Positions 25,904 through 34,651 of a stretch of DNA of 64,000 bases are shown one piece after another. Position 1 is the first letter of the stretch, and every line of letters begins with the position of its first letter. This DNA comes from Neorhizobium galegae (GTDB taxonomy: Bacteria; Pseudomonadota; Alphaproteobacteria; Rhizobiales; Rhizobiaceae), in assembly GCF_017877055.1 (NCBI RefSeq), contig NZ_JAGIPG010000005.1, positions 310,001-374,000 on the forward strand. Reading direction: 5' to 3'. The notes below the pieces were generated by a model. That model was not told the origin of the DNA, made no database searches, and saw only the letters and a program-made list of their open reading frames with translations. The translations under genes and the position numbers were made by a program.

Positions 25904-26443
25904 ATGGACGAATTTTGGGTGTTTGGCTACGGGTCCCTGATGTGGAATCCGGGTTTTGCGTTTGAGGAAAGACTGCCCGCACGTGCTTTCGGCTTCCGTC
26001 GCTCCCTTTGCGTCTGGTCCTACGTGCATCGCGGCACGCCGGATCGTCCGGGGCTTGTCCTCGGTCTCGACCGCGGCGGCTCATGCCGCGGCGTCGCCTT
26101 CCGGGTAAGCGAGGCGGACCGGGAGGACGTGCTCGACTATCTGCGTCGCCGCGAACTTGTCACCAATGTCTATCTGGAACGGGTGCTGCCCGTGGCGCTC
26201 GGCGACGGGCGGCAGGTGAGGGCGGTCGGCTATATCGTCGATCGCAGCCATGTCCAATATGCCGGCGCGCTGGAGACCGAACAGGCGGCGGAGATCGTCC
26301 GCGTCTCGGTCGGCCAGTCAGGCCCAAACGACGCCTATGTCTTCAACACGCTCGAGCATCTGAAGGACATGGGCATCCGCGATCACTGGCTGGAAGGCGT
26401 CGGCGCGGCGGTGGCCGGTGCCGATGCTCAGGCGGCTGTCTGA
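25904..26443 (+). CDS. ChaC-type gamma-glutamylcyclotransferase
   Basis: A 179-residue protein with the signature FGYGSLMW (about residues 8-15) and the RRELVTNVYLE segment holding the likely catalytic glutamate. ChaC enzymes cleave glutathione to 5-oxoproline and Cys-Gly, so this may turn over cytosolic glutathione. ATG at 25904 is preferred to GTG at 25892. It overlaps plsC tail-to-tail by 16 bases. Confidence 0.88.
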   Translation: MDEFWVFGYGSLMWNPGFAFEERLPARAFGFRRSLCVWSYVHRGTPDRPGLVLGLDRGGSCRGVAFRVSEADREDVLDYLRRRELVTNVYLERVLPVALGDGRQVRAVGYIVDRSHVQYAGALETEQAAEIVRVSVGQSGPNDAYVFNTLEHLKDMGIRDHWLEGVGAAVAGADAQAAV

Positions 26444-27219
26444 GCCTTCAGTTCTGCAAGCCGCTTCACCGCCGATGGCGGCAGCGGCAGGTGCGGATTG
26501 GCTTCCACGGTCTCGATCAGCAACCTGTCGCTTTCCCGTTCCAGCGTCTCGACCAGAAGCGCATAAAAGGCATCCGGGTCCATGCCCGGCGCGATCGGCG
26601 GCAGGATGCGGACCTTGAAGTGGCCGGGATATTTGATGAGCTTGCGACGGCCCCAGAACAGGCCCCAATGGGCGACGATCGGCACGACGGGCACCTCTAC
26701 GTCGCGATAGATGCGGGCGATGCCGTAGCGGTATTGCGGCTCGGCGCCCGGCGGGCGGCGCGTACCTTCCGGATAGATGATGAGCTGGCGATTGTTGGCC
26801 ATCTCCTCCTTCGCCCGGTTCATGACGTCGACCATGACCTTGCCGCGGGCGCCGCGGTTGACCGGGATCATCTTCTGCTTGGCGGCATACCAGCCGAACA
26901 GCGGGATCCACATCAACTCGCGCTTGAGGATATAGACCGGGTCCCGCTGCCAGGGCAGCAGCGCGACGGTATCCCAGGCGGATTGATGCTTGGGGGCGAA
27001 GATGCAGCCGCCCTCCGGCACGTTTTCCAGGCCCTCGATCTCGAAGGTGGCGCCGACGATCTTTGCCATGAGCCAGTTGCAGGATGCGGCCCAGGCTTTG
27101 GGGATGCGGTATGCCGCCTTGCGCGGCATCAGGAAATAGATCGGGCTCAGCACGATCATGCGGACGATCAGGTTTGTGTAGAAGGCGATATTGAAAAGAA
27201 CCGAACGCACCAGCAGCAT
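26428..27219 (-). CDS. plsC: 1-acyl-sn-glycerol-3-phosphate acyltransferase
   Basis: A 263-residue membrane-associated acyltransferase that converts lysophosphatidic acid to phosphatidic acid. It has an N-terminal membrane helix (about 5-25), the catalytic HX4D motif as HQSAWD near residue 78, and the PEGTR motif that binds the glycerol phosphate. Rhizobia often have several PlsC-like proteins, and some make ornithine lipids (OlsA), so the exact acceptor is not settled. It lies 84 bases downstream of the YdcF gene on the same strand. Confidence 0.9.
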   Translation of the reverse strand: MLLVRSVLFNIAFYTNLIVRMIVLSPIYFLMPRKAAYRIPKAWAASCNWLMAKIVGATFEIEGLENVPEGGCIFAPKHQSAWDTVALLPWQRDPVYILKRELMWIPLFGWYAAKQKMIPVNRGARGKVMVDVMNRAKEEMANNRQLIIYPEGTRRPPGAEPQYRYGIARIYRDVEVPVVPIVAHWGLFWGRRKLIKYPGHFKVRILPPIAPGMDPDAFYALLVETLERESDRLLIETVEANPHLPLPPSAVKRLAELKAQTAA

Positions 27220-27303
27220 GAAAGGCTTCCTCTTGGACAGGCGTTGCCTACACGAGATCGCGCCGCGAAAAAAGCGCCGGGGCGCGATGTGGCGGGAAAA
27301 GTG

Positions 27304-28035
27304 TCAAGGTGCGGGCTTTGAGGCCGTCTTCGGTGGGTCTTCGTTGCGCAGCCCGGTGCCGCGCTCGATGCCGAACCAGTCGCGGCAGGTGGCGAGCACC
27401 ACCTTGCCATATTCCGAAAGCATGGTGCGCAACACGTCCGGCTCTGCGAACCAGGCTTTTCGGGTGAGATCTGAACTGACCACGGGATAGGGGATGAACT
27501 CCGTCACCGGATCGGCACGGCGCAGTTCGTGCAGGCTGCGCAGCATGTGATAATTGTTGGTGACGACCAGCACGGACCTGTATCCGTGGTCGTGGATCCA
27601 GCGAGTGATCTCGTTGGCATTGCCGATCGTGTCGATCGCATCGTAGCCGATATCGACGCAACAGGCGAAGAGGTCGGGCGAAGCCTGCGTGACCTTGCGG
27701 ATCTGGGTCGGGCTGGTGGATGGATGCGCGCCTGATATCAGCAGGCGCTGGCCGGCTCCGTCCCGCAGAAGCCCGAGCGCCTGTTCTATCCGCAGATAAC
27801 CGCCGGTCAGGACGACGATCGCATCGGCCTTGACGCCGTCAGGCGCCTTCAGCGACGTGACGGCATTCGCAAACCACAGGAACCCGCCGAAAAGCAGGGC
27901 CAGGCCGAGCACGCAGGCCATGATGATGCGGCGCGCGGCCCATCGCAGCCGGCTGTTGCGCGAAAACACTCCCCCGAGCCACCGTCGCGGGGGGCGGTCC
28001 GCTCCATTTTCGGGTGTCGTCGGGGCCGGTGTCAT
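27304..28035 (-). CDS. YdcF/SanA-family DUF218 membrane protein
   Basis: A 243-residue protein: basic cytosolic start (about 35 residues), one membrane helix (about 36-58), then a DUF218 domain beginning AIVVLTGGYLRIEQAL and containing LISGAH and the NNYHMLRS segment. Relatives (SanA, ElyC) affect envelope integrity and lipid carrier use. It is placed between ftsX and plsC, all on the minus strand, so a shared transcript is possible. Confidence 0.88.
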   Translation of the reverse strand: MTPAPTTPENGADRPPRRWLGGVFSRNSRLRWAARRIIMACVLGLALLFGGFLWFANAVTSLKAPDGVKADAIVVLTGGYLRIEQALGLLRDGAGQRLLISGAHPSTSPTQIRKVTQASPDLFACCVDIGYDAIDTIGNANEITRWIHDHGYRSVLVVTNNYHMLRSLHELRRADPVTEFIPYPVVSSDLTRKAWFAEPDVLRTMLSEYGKVVLATCRDWFGIERGTGLRNEDPPKTASKPAP

Positions 28036-28099
28036 GATTGTCCATAGCCGGAGATTCGTGGCGAGAACAGGGCCAACCTACAGAGGGACGGGTCCCGAT

Positions 28100-29158
28100 T
28101 CAAGAAGCTGATAATCCATCGGAACGCGCCGGGTCGGAACGGATCAGGTCGATTTCGTCGATCGTGCGCATGACCGTGAACCGCGCCGTCAGCGTCGTCA
28201 GCAGCGCGATCACGATCATCGTCGCGAAGATGCCGAGATAGCCGCCCATGCCGATGGTGAAGGAGCCGAAGAGAGCGCTCGCCTGGTCGCTTTCCGGCGT
28301 CGCCAGCGAATTGGCCTGCCACATGTTGGCGAGGGCGAACATCGCGGCGGCAAGCGCACCGCCGGCGGCGGAACCCTTGATGCTGATCTTCAGGAAATGT
28401 TTCTGGAACTCGCCGGCCACGAACGTGCTCTCGGCGCCGACGAAATGCAGCACCTCGACGATGTGGCGATTGCCGGACAGCGCGCCCCGCGTCGCAAAGA
28501 TCACCGTCAGGATCATTGCCGTGAAGACGAGGACGAGGACGCCCATGCCGATCAGCACCGTGGTGTGGGCCATCGACACAAGCCGGTCCACCCAGGTGCG
28601 GTGGTCGTCGAGGAAGGCCTGCGGGATTTCCGTCTTCAGGAGATCGCGCATTCCGGCGAAGTCGGGCGGGTTCTGTTCGTCGATGGTGACGATGACGAGG
28701 CGCGGCACAGGCAGGTCGGCGAGGTTCAGCCCGGTGCCGAGCCAGGGCTCCAGAAGCCTTGCCGTCGCACTCTCGTCCATGATCGTGCCCTCGCGGGTGC
28801 CGACGAAGGTGAGCGCCAGGTCGCGGGCCTTCTTCAAGGCCGCATCCATGTCGAGCCCGTCGTCGGGTTTGATCTGGATGGTGATCTCGCGGGAAATCTG
28901 GCTCTGCCAGCTCGATGCCGTCGCCCTCACCATGCTCACCGCGCCGAGCGTCAGGCAGGCGAGGAAGGCCATGATGGCGATGACCACCATCAGGGCATTG
29001 CCCTGGATGTTGGAGGGCGGCAGGATCGGTGCTGTCGGGCGCACCCGCATCTCGACGCGGCGGGTCTGCTTCTGGCCTGACGGCTGCGCCTGCTGCTCGC
29101 TTGCCGGCTTCTGCGACCGGGCGCTCTTTGTCGCTTTCGGGCGGCTCAGCTCATTCAT
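28100..29158 (-). CDS. ftsX: Cell division ABC transporter permease FtsX
   Basis: A 352-residue inner-membrane protein with four helices: one near residues 58-78, and three in the C-terminal half, with a periplasmic domain of about 130 residues between helices one and two. FtsX works with FtsE to control peptidoglycan hydrolases at division. The N-terminal 50 residues are a basic, Gln-rich cytosolic tail longer than in E. coli. Its start overlaps the ftsE stop by eight bases. Confidence 0.93.
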   Translation of the reverse strand: MNELSRPKATKSARSQKPASEQQAQPSGQKQTRRVEMRVRPTAPILPPSNIQGNALMVVIAIMAFLACLTLGAVSMVRATASSWQSQISREITIQIKPDDGLDMDAALKKARDLALTFVGTREGTIMDESATARLLEPWLGTGLNLADLPVPRLVIVTIDEQNPPDFAGMRDLLKTEIPQAFLDDHRTWVDRLVSMAHTTVLIGMGVLVLVFTAMILTVIFATRGALSGNRHIVEVLHFVGAESTFVAGEFQKHFLKISIKGSAAGGALAAAMFALANMWQANSLATPESDQASALFGSFTIGMGGYLGIFATMIVIALLTTLTARFTVMRTIDEIDLIRSDPARSDGLSAS

Positions 29159-29810
29159 AGATGTCGAGCCGCCCTTCGGTGAGGATCATCCGCCTGGCAT
29201 CCACCTGGTCCATCAGCGCCAGGTCATGGGTGGCGATGACGACGGCGGTGCCGAGCCGGTTGAGTTCCAGGAAGAGATTGAGGAGCCTGCGCGCCATCGG
29301 CGGATCGACATTGCCGGTCGGCTCGTCGGCGAGCAGGATTTCCGGCTGGTCCATCAGGGCTCGGGCGATCGCGGCACGCTGCTTCTCGCCGCCGGACAGG
29401 ACGGCCGGCAGCACGTTGATGCGCTCGCCGAGCCCGACCCATTTCAGCAGCTCGATCACGTCGTTGCGGTAGGAGCTTTCCTCCTTGCCGCGCACCCGCA
29501 GCGGCAAGGCGACGTTCTCATAGGTGGTCAGGTGGTCGAGGAGGCGGAAATCCTGGAAGACGATGCCGACCCGGCGGCGCAGCATCGGCAGTTCGGGGCG
29601 GGGGATCTGCGACAGGTCGCGGCCGAACATGTGGATGATGCCGCGAGTCGGATGCAGCGACATGAACAGCAGGCGCAGGAGAGTGGTCTTCCCAGCGCCC
29701 GACGGGCCCGTGAGGAACTGGAATGAGCGCTTGGGGATGTCGAAGGTCATATCCCGCAGGATCTCCGGACCCATCCCATAGCGCAGACCAACGTTTTCGA
29801 AATGAATCAA
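29151..29810 (-). CDS. ftsE: Cell division ATP-binding protein FtsE
   Basis: A 219-residue ABC ATPase. Walker A GPSGAGKTTL is near residue 36, the signature LSGGEKQR near 137, Walker B ILLADEPTGNVD near 158, and the H-loop in VIATHD. It powers FtsX. The 207-base gap upstream separates it from a divergent envelope-type gene, and likely holds the promoters of both. Confidence 0.96.
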   Translation of the reverse strand: MIHFENVGLRYGMGPEILRDMTFDIPKRSFQFLTGPSGAGKTTLLRLLFMSLHPTRGIIHMFGRDLSQIPRPELPMLRRRVGIVFQDFRLLDHLTTYENVALPLRVRGKEESSYRNDVIELLKWVGLGERINVLPAVLSGGEKQRAAIARALMDQPEILLADEPTGNVDPPMARRLLNLFLELNRLGTAVVIATHDLALMDQVDARRMILTEGRLDIYE

Positions 29811-30017
29811 CGGATGACCCGGTCCTTGCTCTTTCGACTCTCTGGTGCCCGTCTATCTCTTAACGACCCGGGTAAACGAACGGTAAATCGCGCGCGGAAA
29901 AGGGCTAATTTCAGGCCTTATTTGCGAAGCGTTAACCATTTCAATTTACGACTGAGCGGGAGTCGATTCAATGCCCGCAATCCCGAACAACGGGGAAAAC
30001 GGGTCGAAGAGGGCCCC

Positions 30018-30677
30018 ATGAGCACGTTTGGCAGCCATCAGGGCAAGACAGACATCCGAATGGACATCCTGCCGCCGGAACCTTCCATGCGCACGAACCG
30101 CGTAAACGCGCGGCGCGGCGAGGTGGTCGATGCCCAGTTCGTTCCGGTTCGCGAGACCTTCCGCAGAGGCTCGGCCCCGCGCTCGCACAACGATAACCGA
30201 ACCAGGCCTGCGGAATCAACGGTCGCCGCTTCGCCGTTCGCGGAGCGGGTCCTCGCCGGCATCGAGCGTGGCCTGATGCGTCTTTCCGCAGATTTCTTCT
30301 CGGCGGTCGTGGCGATCGTCTTCGTCACCGTTTTCAGCCTCGCGGGCGGCTTCACCTTCCTGTTCGCCGGTTCGGCGACGGCTGAGGCCGGGCCGACCCT
30401 CGACATCACCCATGTGACGATGACGCCGCAGGATGCCAACGGCATGCGCGTGCTGCTGATCAACGGCATCGTCGAGAACCGCAGCGGTGACAACCGGGCC
30501 ATGCCGCAGATCCGTGCCGACCTGATGTCCGGCCAGACGCTCGTTGCGACGACGCTGATCTCGCCGCCGGCATCGTCCATCGAAGGCGGTCAGAGCCGCG
30601 GCTTCTCGGCGCGCGTGCCCCACCCCGGTGGAAAACTGCCAGATCTGCGGCTTTCCTTTGCCGAACGCGGCGCCTAG
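30018..30677 (+). CDS. Hypothetical membrane protein, DUF3426-like C-terminal domain
   Basis: A 219-residue protein with a basic N-terminal half (about 1-85), a membrane helix near residues 95-118, and an extracytoplasmic beta domain like the DUF3426/FxLYD part found in zinc-ribbon MJ0042 proteins. The usual N-terminal CxxC zinc ribbon is not present here, nor in any frame upstream to 29811. ATG at 30018 has AAGAGGG upstream. It is divergent from ftsE and 62 bases before hpt. I do not recognise the function. Confidence 0.7.
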   Translation: MSTFGSHQGKTDIRMDILPPEPSMRTNRVNARRGEVVDAQFVPVRETFRRGSAPRSHNDNRTRPAESTVAASPFAERVLAGIERGLMRLSADFFSAVVAIVFVTVFSLAGGFTFLFAGSATAEAGPTLDITHVTMTPQDANGMRVLLINGIVENRSGDNRAMPQIRADLMSGQTLVATTLISPPASSIEGGQSRGFSARVPHPGGKLPDLRLSFAERGA

Positions 30678-30739
30678 AGCTTTCTCTTGTCTGCGTGATT
30701 GTGGTATCGCGGTTTTTTACGGACACGCAGGAGAACCTC

Positions 30740-31282
30740 ATGCCCGTCGTACGCGGCAAAATCATCGAGCCGCTTTATACCGCCGAACAGATCGCCGAGC
30801 GCAACCACGCGATCGCGGCACAGATCGCCACGGGGCCGACCAAGGATCTGCTCGTCATCGCTATTCTCAAGGGCTCGTTCATCTTCGCCGCCGATCTCTT
30901 GCGGGCGCTGCATGACGTGGGGCTTGCCCCGGAAGTCGAGTTCGTCACGTTGTCAAGCTACGGCGCCGGAACCGTTTCGCAAGGGGTGCGGATCGTCAAG
31001 GATATCGACAGCGACGTGAAGGATCGCGACGTGCTGTTGATCGACGACATTCTCGAATCCGGCCGGACGCTGAAATTCGCCAAGGAAATGCTCTACGAGC
31101 GCGGCGCCCGCAATGTCTCGATCGCCGTGCTGCTCGACAAGCGCGTCAAGCGCCAGGAGGATCTCGAGGCGGATTATGTCGGTTTCGAATGTCCGGATTA
31201 CTTCGTCGTCGGTTACGGCATGGACGTGGCCTATGCTTTCCGCGAGCTGCCTTTCGTCGGTGTCGTGACCGGAGACGCCTGA
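30740..31282 (+). CDS. hpt: Hypoxanthine phosphoribosyltransferase
   Basis: A 180-residue type I phosphoribosyltransferase that salvages hypoxanthine (and guanine) with PRPP. The PRPP motif VLLIDDILESGRTL is near residues 97-110, and KGSFIFAADL gives the other loop. ATG at 30740 has CAGGAGA upstream. The preceding gene ends 62 bases earlier; cpdR follows after 131 bases, in a gap that contains GTTAACC (a CtrA-like half site) but no complete box. Confidence 0.95.
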   Translation: MPVVRGKIIEPLYTAEQIAERNHAIAAQIATGPTKDLLVIAILKGSFIFAADLLRALHDVGLAPEVEFVTLSSYGAGTVSQGVRIVKDIDSDVKDRDVLLIDDILESGRTLKFAKEMLYERGARNVSIAVLLDKRVKRQEDLEADYVGFECPDYFVVGYGMDVAYAFRELPFVGVVTGDA

Positions 31283-31413
31283 CCCAGTTGCCTGCACCGG
31301 GCGAGACGGGGCGTTAACCATGTCGGCCCGCAACGGGTCGGCGTTTACTCCTCGACAAGAAAACTCTGTTGATTTGCTTCCTACATAAACAAAACACGGG
31401 AGCGATCACCGCC

Positions 31414-31791
31414 ATGGCAAAAATCCTGATTACCGAGGACGAGGATTCGCTCCGCATGTTCGTTGCGCGGGCGCTTCGTCTCGATGGTCATGAGACCCAT
31501 GAAGCGGGCGACGGCGCGGAAGGCCTCGAAAAGCTGAGCGAAGGTCCGTTCGATCTGCTGTTGTCCGATATCCGCATGCCGGTCATGGATGGCATCGAAC
31601 TGGTGCACCAGGCTTCCGCCAGGTTTCCCGACCTCAAGATCCTGCTGATGACCGGCTATGCCGAGCAGCGGGAGCGCGCCGACGATCTCGTAGCCAAGGT
31701 GATTGACGTGGTGCAGAAGCCGTTTGCGCTGCCCGATATCCGTCGGGCCGTCGCCTCGGCGCTGGCGGCTGGAAACTGCCAGGCCGCCTGA
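31414..31791 (+). CDS. cpdR: CpdR-type single-domain response regulator
   Basis: A 125-residue stand-alone receiver domain. The phosphoacceptor is Asp52 (LLLSDIRMP); the acidic pair is ITEDED (Glu8, Asp9), the switch residues are in LMTGYAE, and Lys is in VQKPF. CpdR couples the CckA-ChpT phosphorelay to ClpXP-dependent proteolysis (CtrA and others) in the alphaproteobacterial cell cycle. Close match to rhizobial CpdR1 in length and start. It is next to hpt, with the TIGR02302 gene convergent four bases away. Confidence 0.9.
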   Translation: MAKILITEDEDSLRMFVARALRLDGHETHEAGDGAEGLEKLSEGPFDLLLSDIRMPVMDGIELVHQASARFPDLKILLMTGYAEQRERADDLVAKVIDVVQKPFALPDIRRAVASALAAGNCQAA

Positions 31792-31795
31792 TCGC

Positions 31796-34516
31796 TCAAC
31801 GAATATCCAGAAGCCGTTCCAGATATTGCCGCTCCGCCTCGCCGGAGAGCGCGTTGCCGAGCTTTTCGCGGATTGCTTCGAGGATTTCGCGGGCACGCTG
31901 GACGTCGATCTCGTCAGGCACCTTTACCTGATCGCCGAAATCCGGGCCTGACGTGGCGCGCGGGCGCCCGAGCGGATCGCGCCCGTTCTGTCCACCCTGC
32001 GAGGTCATGTTTTCGCCCGGGCCGCCGCGCTCCTGGCCCTGACCCTGGCCTTGCTGCTGCATGGCCTGCATCATCTGCTGCATCATGTTCTGGGCGCCCT
32101 GGCGCAAGGCGCTCAGCGCATTGCCCTGTCCCTGGACCGCCTGCTCGCCCTGGCCTTCGCCGAGGGCCTTGCCGGCATTGCCCATTTCGCTCTGAGCCTT
32201 GCCGAAACCTTCGCCGGGCTGCATGCCGAGGCCCTTCAGCGCCTGCTGCAGCTCTTCCAGTTTCTTGCCGAGGCCTTCCTGCTGGGCACGGAGGTTCTTC
32301 AAGGCTTCGCGAAGCTGCTCGGCGGTCATCTGGTCGGTGTTCTGCTGCCCTTGCTGGCCCTGTTGGCCCTGCTGACCTTGCTGTTGCTGGCCCTGCTGCT
32401 GTTGCCCTTGCTGGCTTTGATCGCCGGGCCGCCCGCTGGGATCGCCGCGCTGCATGCGGTCGCGCAGTGCCTGGTCCAGCTTGAAGGTCTGGTCCATCAG
32501 ACGCTGCTGTTCCTGCATGATCTCGCCAAGCTTGTCGATCTGCTGGCGCATCTGGCTGTTCTGCTGCTGCTGGCCCTGTTGCCCGCGCTGCGGCCTGCCG
32601 GCCTGCAGGTTGTTCATCATCCGCTGCAATTCGTTGAGCATCTGCTGGGCGGCATCGCGGTTGCCGGACCGGGCGAGGTTTTCGATCTGGTCCATCATGT
32701 TCTGCAGATCGCGCTGACGGATGACGTTCTGAGACTGCATGTTGTTGGGTGCCTGCGGGGCGTTCTGCATCCGTTGCGCCAGTTCGTTCATGAACTGCTG
32801 CATGGCTTCGCGCAGTTCCTGCATCAGCTTGGCAATTTCCTGGTCGGAGGCCTTGTTCTGCAGCGCCTCGGCGAGATTGCGCTGGGCGTCGCGCAGGCGG
32901 CGCTCGGCCTGCGACAGGTCGCCGTCCTCGATGCCCAGCGCGATCTCCCAGAGATATTCGGCGGTATCCTTCAGCTGTTCCTCGTTGCGGGCGAGCTTCA
33001 TGCGCTCGAGCGCCGAGCGGATCAGCAGGAAATGGCTGAGGTTCGGAATGGTTTCGTCGGGGCGGATCGCCAACGCCTCGTTGAGTTCTATGGCGCGGGG
33101 CATCTGGCGCGTGTCGAGCGCGAAGACCTGGCGCTCTTCCGCAACGGCTGCGGCGAGGGGCTCGGAGAAGCCGCGTGAGGGCAGCACCATTTCATGGGCC
33201 GGGCTGCGGCCGGTCTGGCCGGCGCCGTCCTTGGCGATCAGGGTGATCCTGACCCGCTTGCCGGAGAGCGGATGCTCGATGAGGCTGCGGCTCGTCAGGC
33301 CCTTGACCTCCCGGCTGTTCTGGCGCGGCAGGTCGAGCCGGTAGTCCGGCGGCGGATAAAGCGGGGTAGCGCCGGGAGCCTGCTGATCGACCGGTTCGAT
33401 CAGGGCATGCGCTTCGCGGATGCCGTAATCGTCCTTGCCGGTGAAGCCGATTTCGAGGGCGCCGTTGACGGAAGGCTTCGGCTGGCCCTCGAAGGCGATT
33501 TCCGGCGGCCGGTCGGGGATCACGTCGAAAGCCCAGGTCTGGCCGTTGACGGTGAGGCTGCCGCTCTCGGCGACGTTCAGCGCATAGGTGCGGGGCGGCC
33601 GCGGCTGGTTGGGCTGCTGCAGGGTGCCAGGCTGGGCCGGTGCCTGAGCCGTCTGCTGTCCCGGGGCAGTCTGCCGGGGCTGCTGCGCGGCGGCCTCAGC
33701 CGCCTTCTTGGCTTCCTCGGTGATCAATGTCGATGGCTGCCCGCCGGCTTTCGGCGCGAAAACCACGGCCTCGCCGCCTTCGCCACCGGTGACGCGCACG
33801 GTCAGCGCTGAATTCTGCGGGATCGATACGGCGGCAACGGTGGTGGTGACCTCGCGGCCGGTCAGGAATACCGGGGCGCGACCGGTATAGGACGGCGGCG
33901 TCAGCCAGGCGTCGATGCGCAAGTCCGGGTTGATGCTCGGCGCCGGCGGCGCGGGCCGGAAGGCGTCGGCAGGCGAGCCGCCGCCGTTTGAGAATGAATA
34001 ACCGAGCGCGACGACGAAGACCAGGGCCGGGATGGCGCGCAGAGCGAACCGGTCGTGCCGGGCGATATCGGGCTGCGGCAGGCCTGCATCGAGCGCTGCG
34101 ATACGCTCGGCCATGCGGATCTGGTGTTCCTTCCAGAGCGCGCGTGAGAAGGGGGTTTCGAAAGCCGGATGGTCATCCTGGACGCCGACCGGCTGGTGGG
34201 GCAGGTTGTTGCGGACTTCGAGAAGCCGGTCGGCTTCAGCCACTGCCGGCCAGCGCAGGCGACTGAACGGCAGCAGAGCATACACGAAGGCAAAGGCGAA
34301 GCCGCCGACCAGGATCCAGCGCACCCAGTCCGGTGCGATCCGGAAAATCCCGAACCAGGCGACCGAAAGGAAGAGCGCCGCGATCCCGAGGGGTGCGAGC
34401 AGCAGCGGCAAAATCCATTCGAAAAACAAAACGATCCGCGCGAAGGAGCGCTTCAGCGCAACGCGGCGCGCAAGCTCAGGATGCGATTCGAAGGCACCTT
34501 TGCGGATGAGGCTCAT
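31796..34516 (-). CDS. TIGR02302/DUF4175 family large membrane protein
   Basis: A 906-residue protein of the alphaproteobacterial TIGR02302 family. Three hydrophobic segments (about residues 25-85 and 155-175) anchor it, then comes a large periplasmic-type region and a C-terminal half dominated by long Gln-rich helices and low-complexity Gln/Gly repeats (about residues 580-860). Function is unknown. The gene closes a minus-strand run (argH, lptM, lysA, then this gene), but 135 bases separate it from lysA, so it may have its own promoter. Confidence 0.9.
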   Translation of the reverse strand: MSLIRKGAFESHPELARRVALKRSFARIVLFFEWILPLLLAPLGIAALFLSVAWFGIFRIAPDWVRWILVGGFAFAFVYALLPFSRLRWPAVAEADRLLEVRNNLPHQPVGVQDDHPAFETPFSRALWKEHQIRMAERIAALDAGLPQPDIARHDRFALRAIPALVFVVALGYSFSNGGGSPADAFRPAPPAPSINPDLRIDAWLTPPSYTGRAPVFLTGREVTTTVAAVSIPQNSALTVRVTGGEGGEAVVFAPKAGGQPSTLITEEAKKAAEAAAQQPRQTAPGQQTAQAPAQPGTLQQPNQPRPPRTYALNVAESGSLTVNGQTWAFDVIPDRPPEIAFEGQPKPSVNGALEIGFTGKDDYGIREAHALIEPVDQQAPGATPLYPPPDYRLDLPRQNSREVKGLTSRSLIEHPLSGKRVRITLIAKDGAGQTGRSPAHEMVLPSRGFSEPLAAAVAEERQVFALDTRQMPRAIELNEALAIRPDETIPNLSHFLLIRSALERMKLARNEEQLKDTAEYLWEIALGIEDGDLSQAERRLRDAQRNLAEALQNKASDQEIAKLMQELREAMQQFMNELAQRMQNAPQAPNNMQSQNVIRQRDLQNMMDQIENLARSGNRDAAQQMLNELQRMMNNLQAGRPQRGQQGQQQQNSQMRQQIDKLGEIMQEQQRLMDQTFKLDQALRDRMQRGDPSGRPGDQSQQGQQQQGQQQQGQQGQQGQQGQQNTDQMTAEQLREALKNLRAQQEGLGKKLEELQQALKGLGMQPGEGFGKAQSEMGNAGKALGEGQGEQAVQGQGNALSALRQGAQNMMQQMMQAMQQQGQGQGQERGGPGENMTSQGGQNGRDPLGRPRATSGPDFGDQVKVPDEIDVQRAREILEAIREKLGNALSGEAERQYLERLLDIR
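32335..32420 (-). repeat. Low-complexity Gln/Gly codon repeat inside the TIGR02302 gene
   Basis: A run of short tandem repeats reading CAGCAGGGC-type codons on the minus strand, which encodes QQG and QQQQG repeats near residue 700-726 of the protein. The repeat number is likely to vary by slippage between strains. Confidence 0.8.
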
Positions 34517-34651
34517 GCGGTCCGTCTCCAGTCGTGGCGGCGCAAATCAAGCCTTCAAGATAACGATGTTTGTGGCGAAGACGAGGGCAGGGGGCAATTA
34601 GCCCCCATATTTTCCGGGCTTTCCCGCAAAAGTGAACGTCGCGTCAGATGT

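Noticed and set aside
29811..30017. CtrA-like half sites (TTAACC, TAAA-N7-TAAA) in the ftsE gap
   Set aside because: No pair matches TTAA-N7-TTAA with fewer than two mismatches; chance matches are expected at this level.
32051..33178. 375-residue plus-strand ORF opposite the TIGR02302 gene, Leu/His-rich
   Set aside because: It arises from the antisense of Gln-rich repeat codons, which read as Leu; no start signal or motif.
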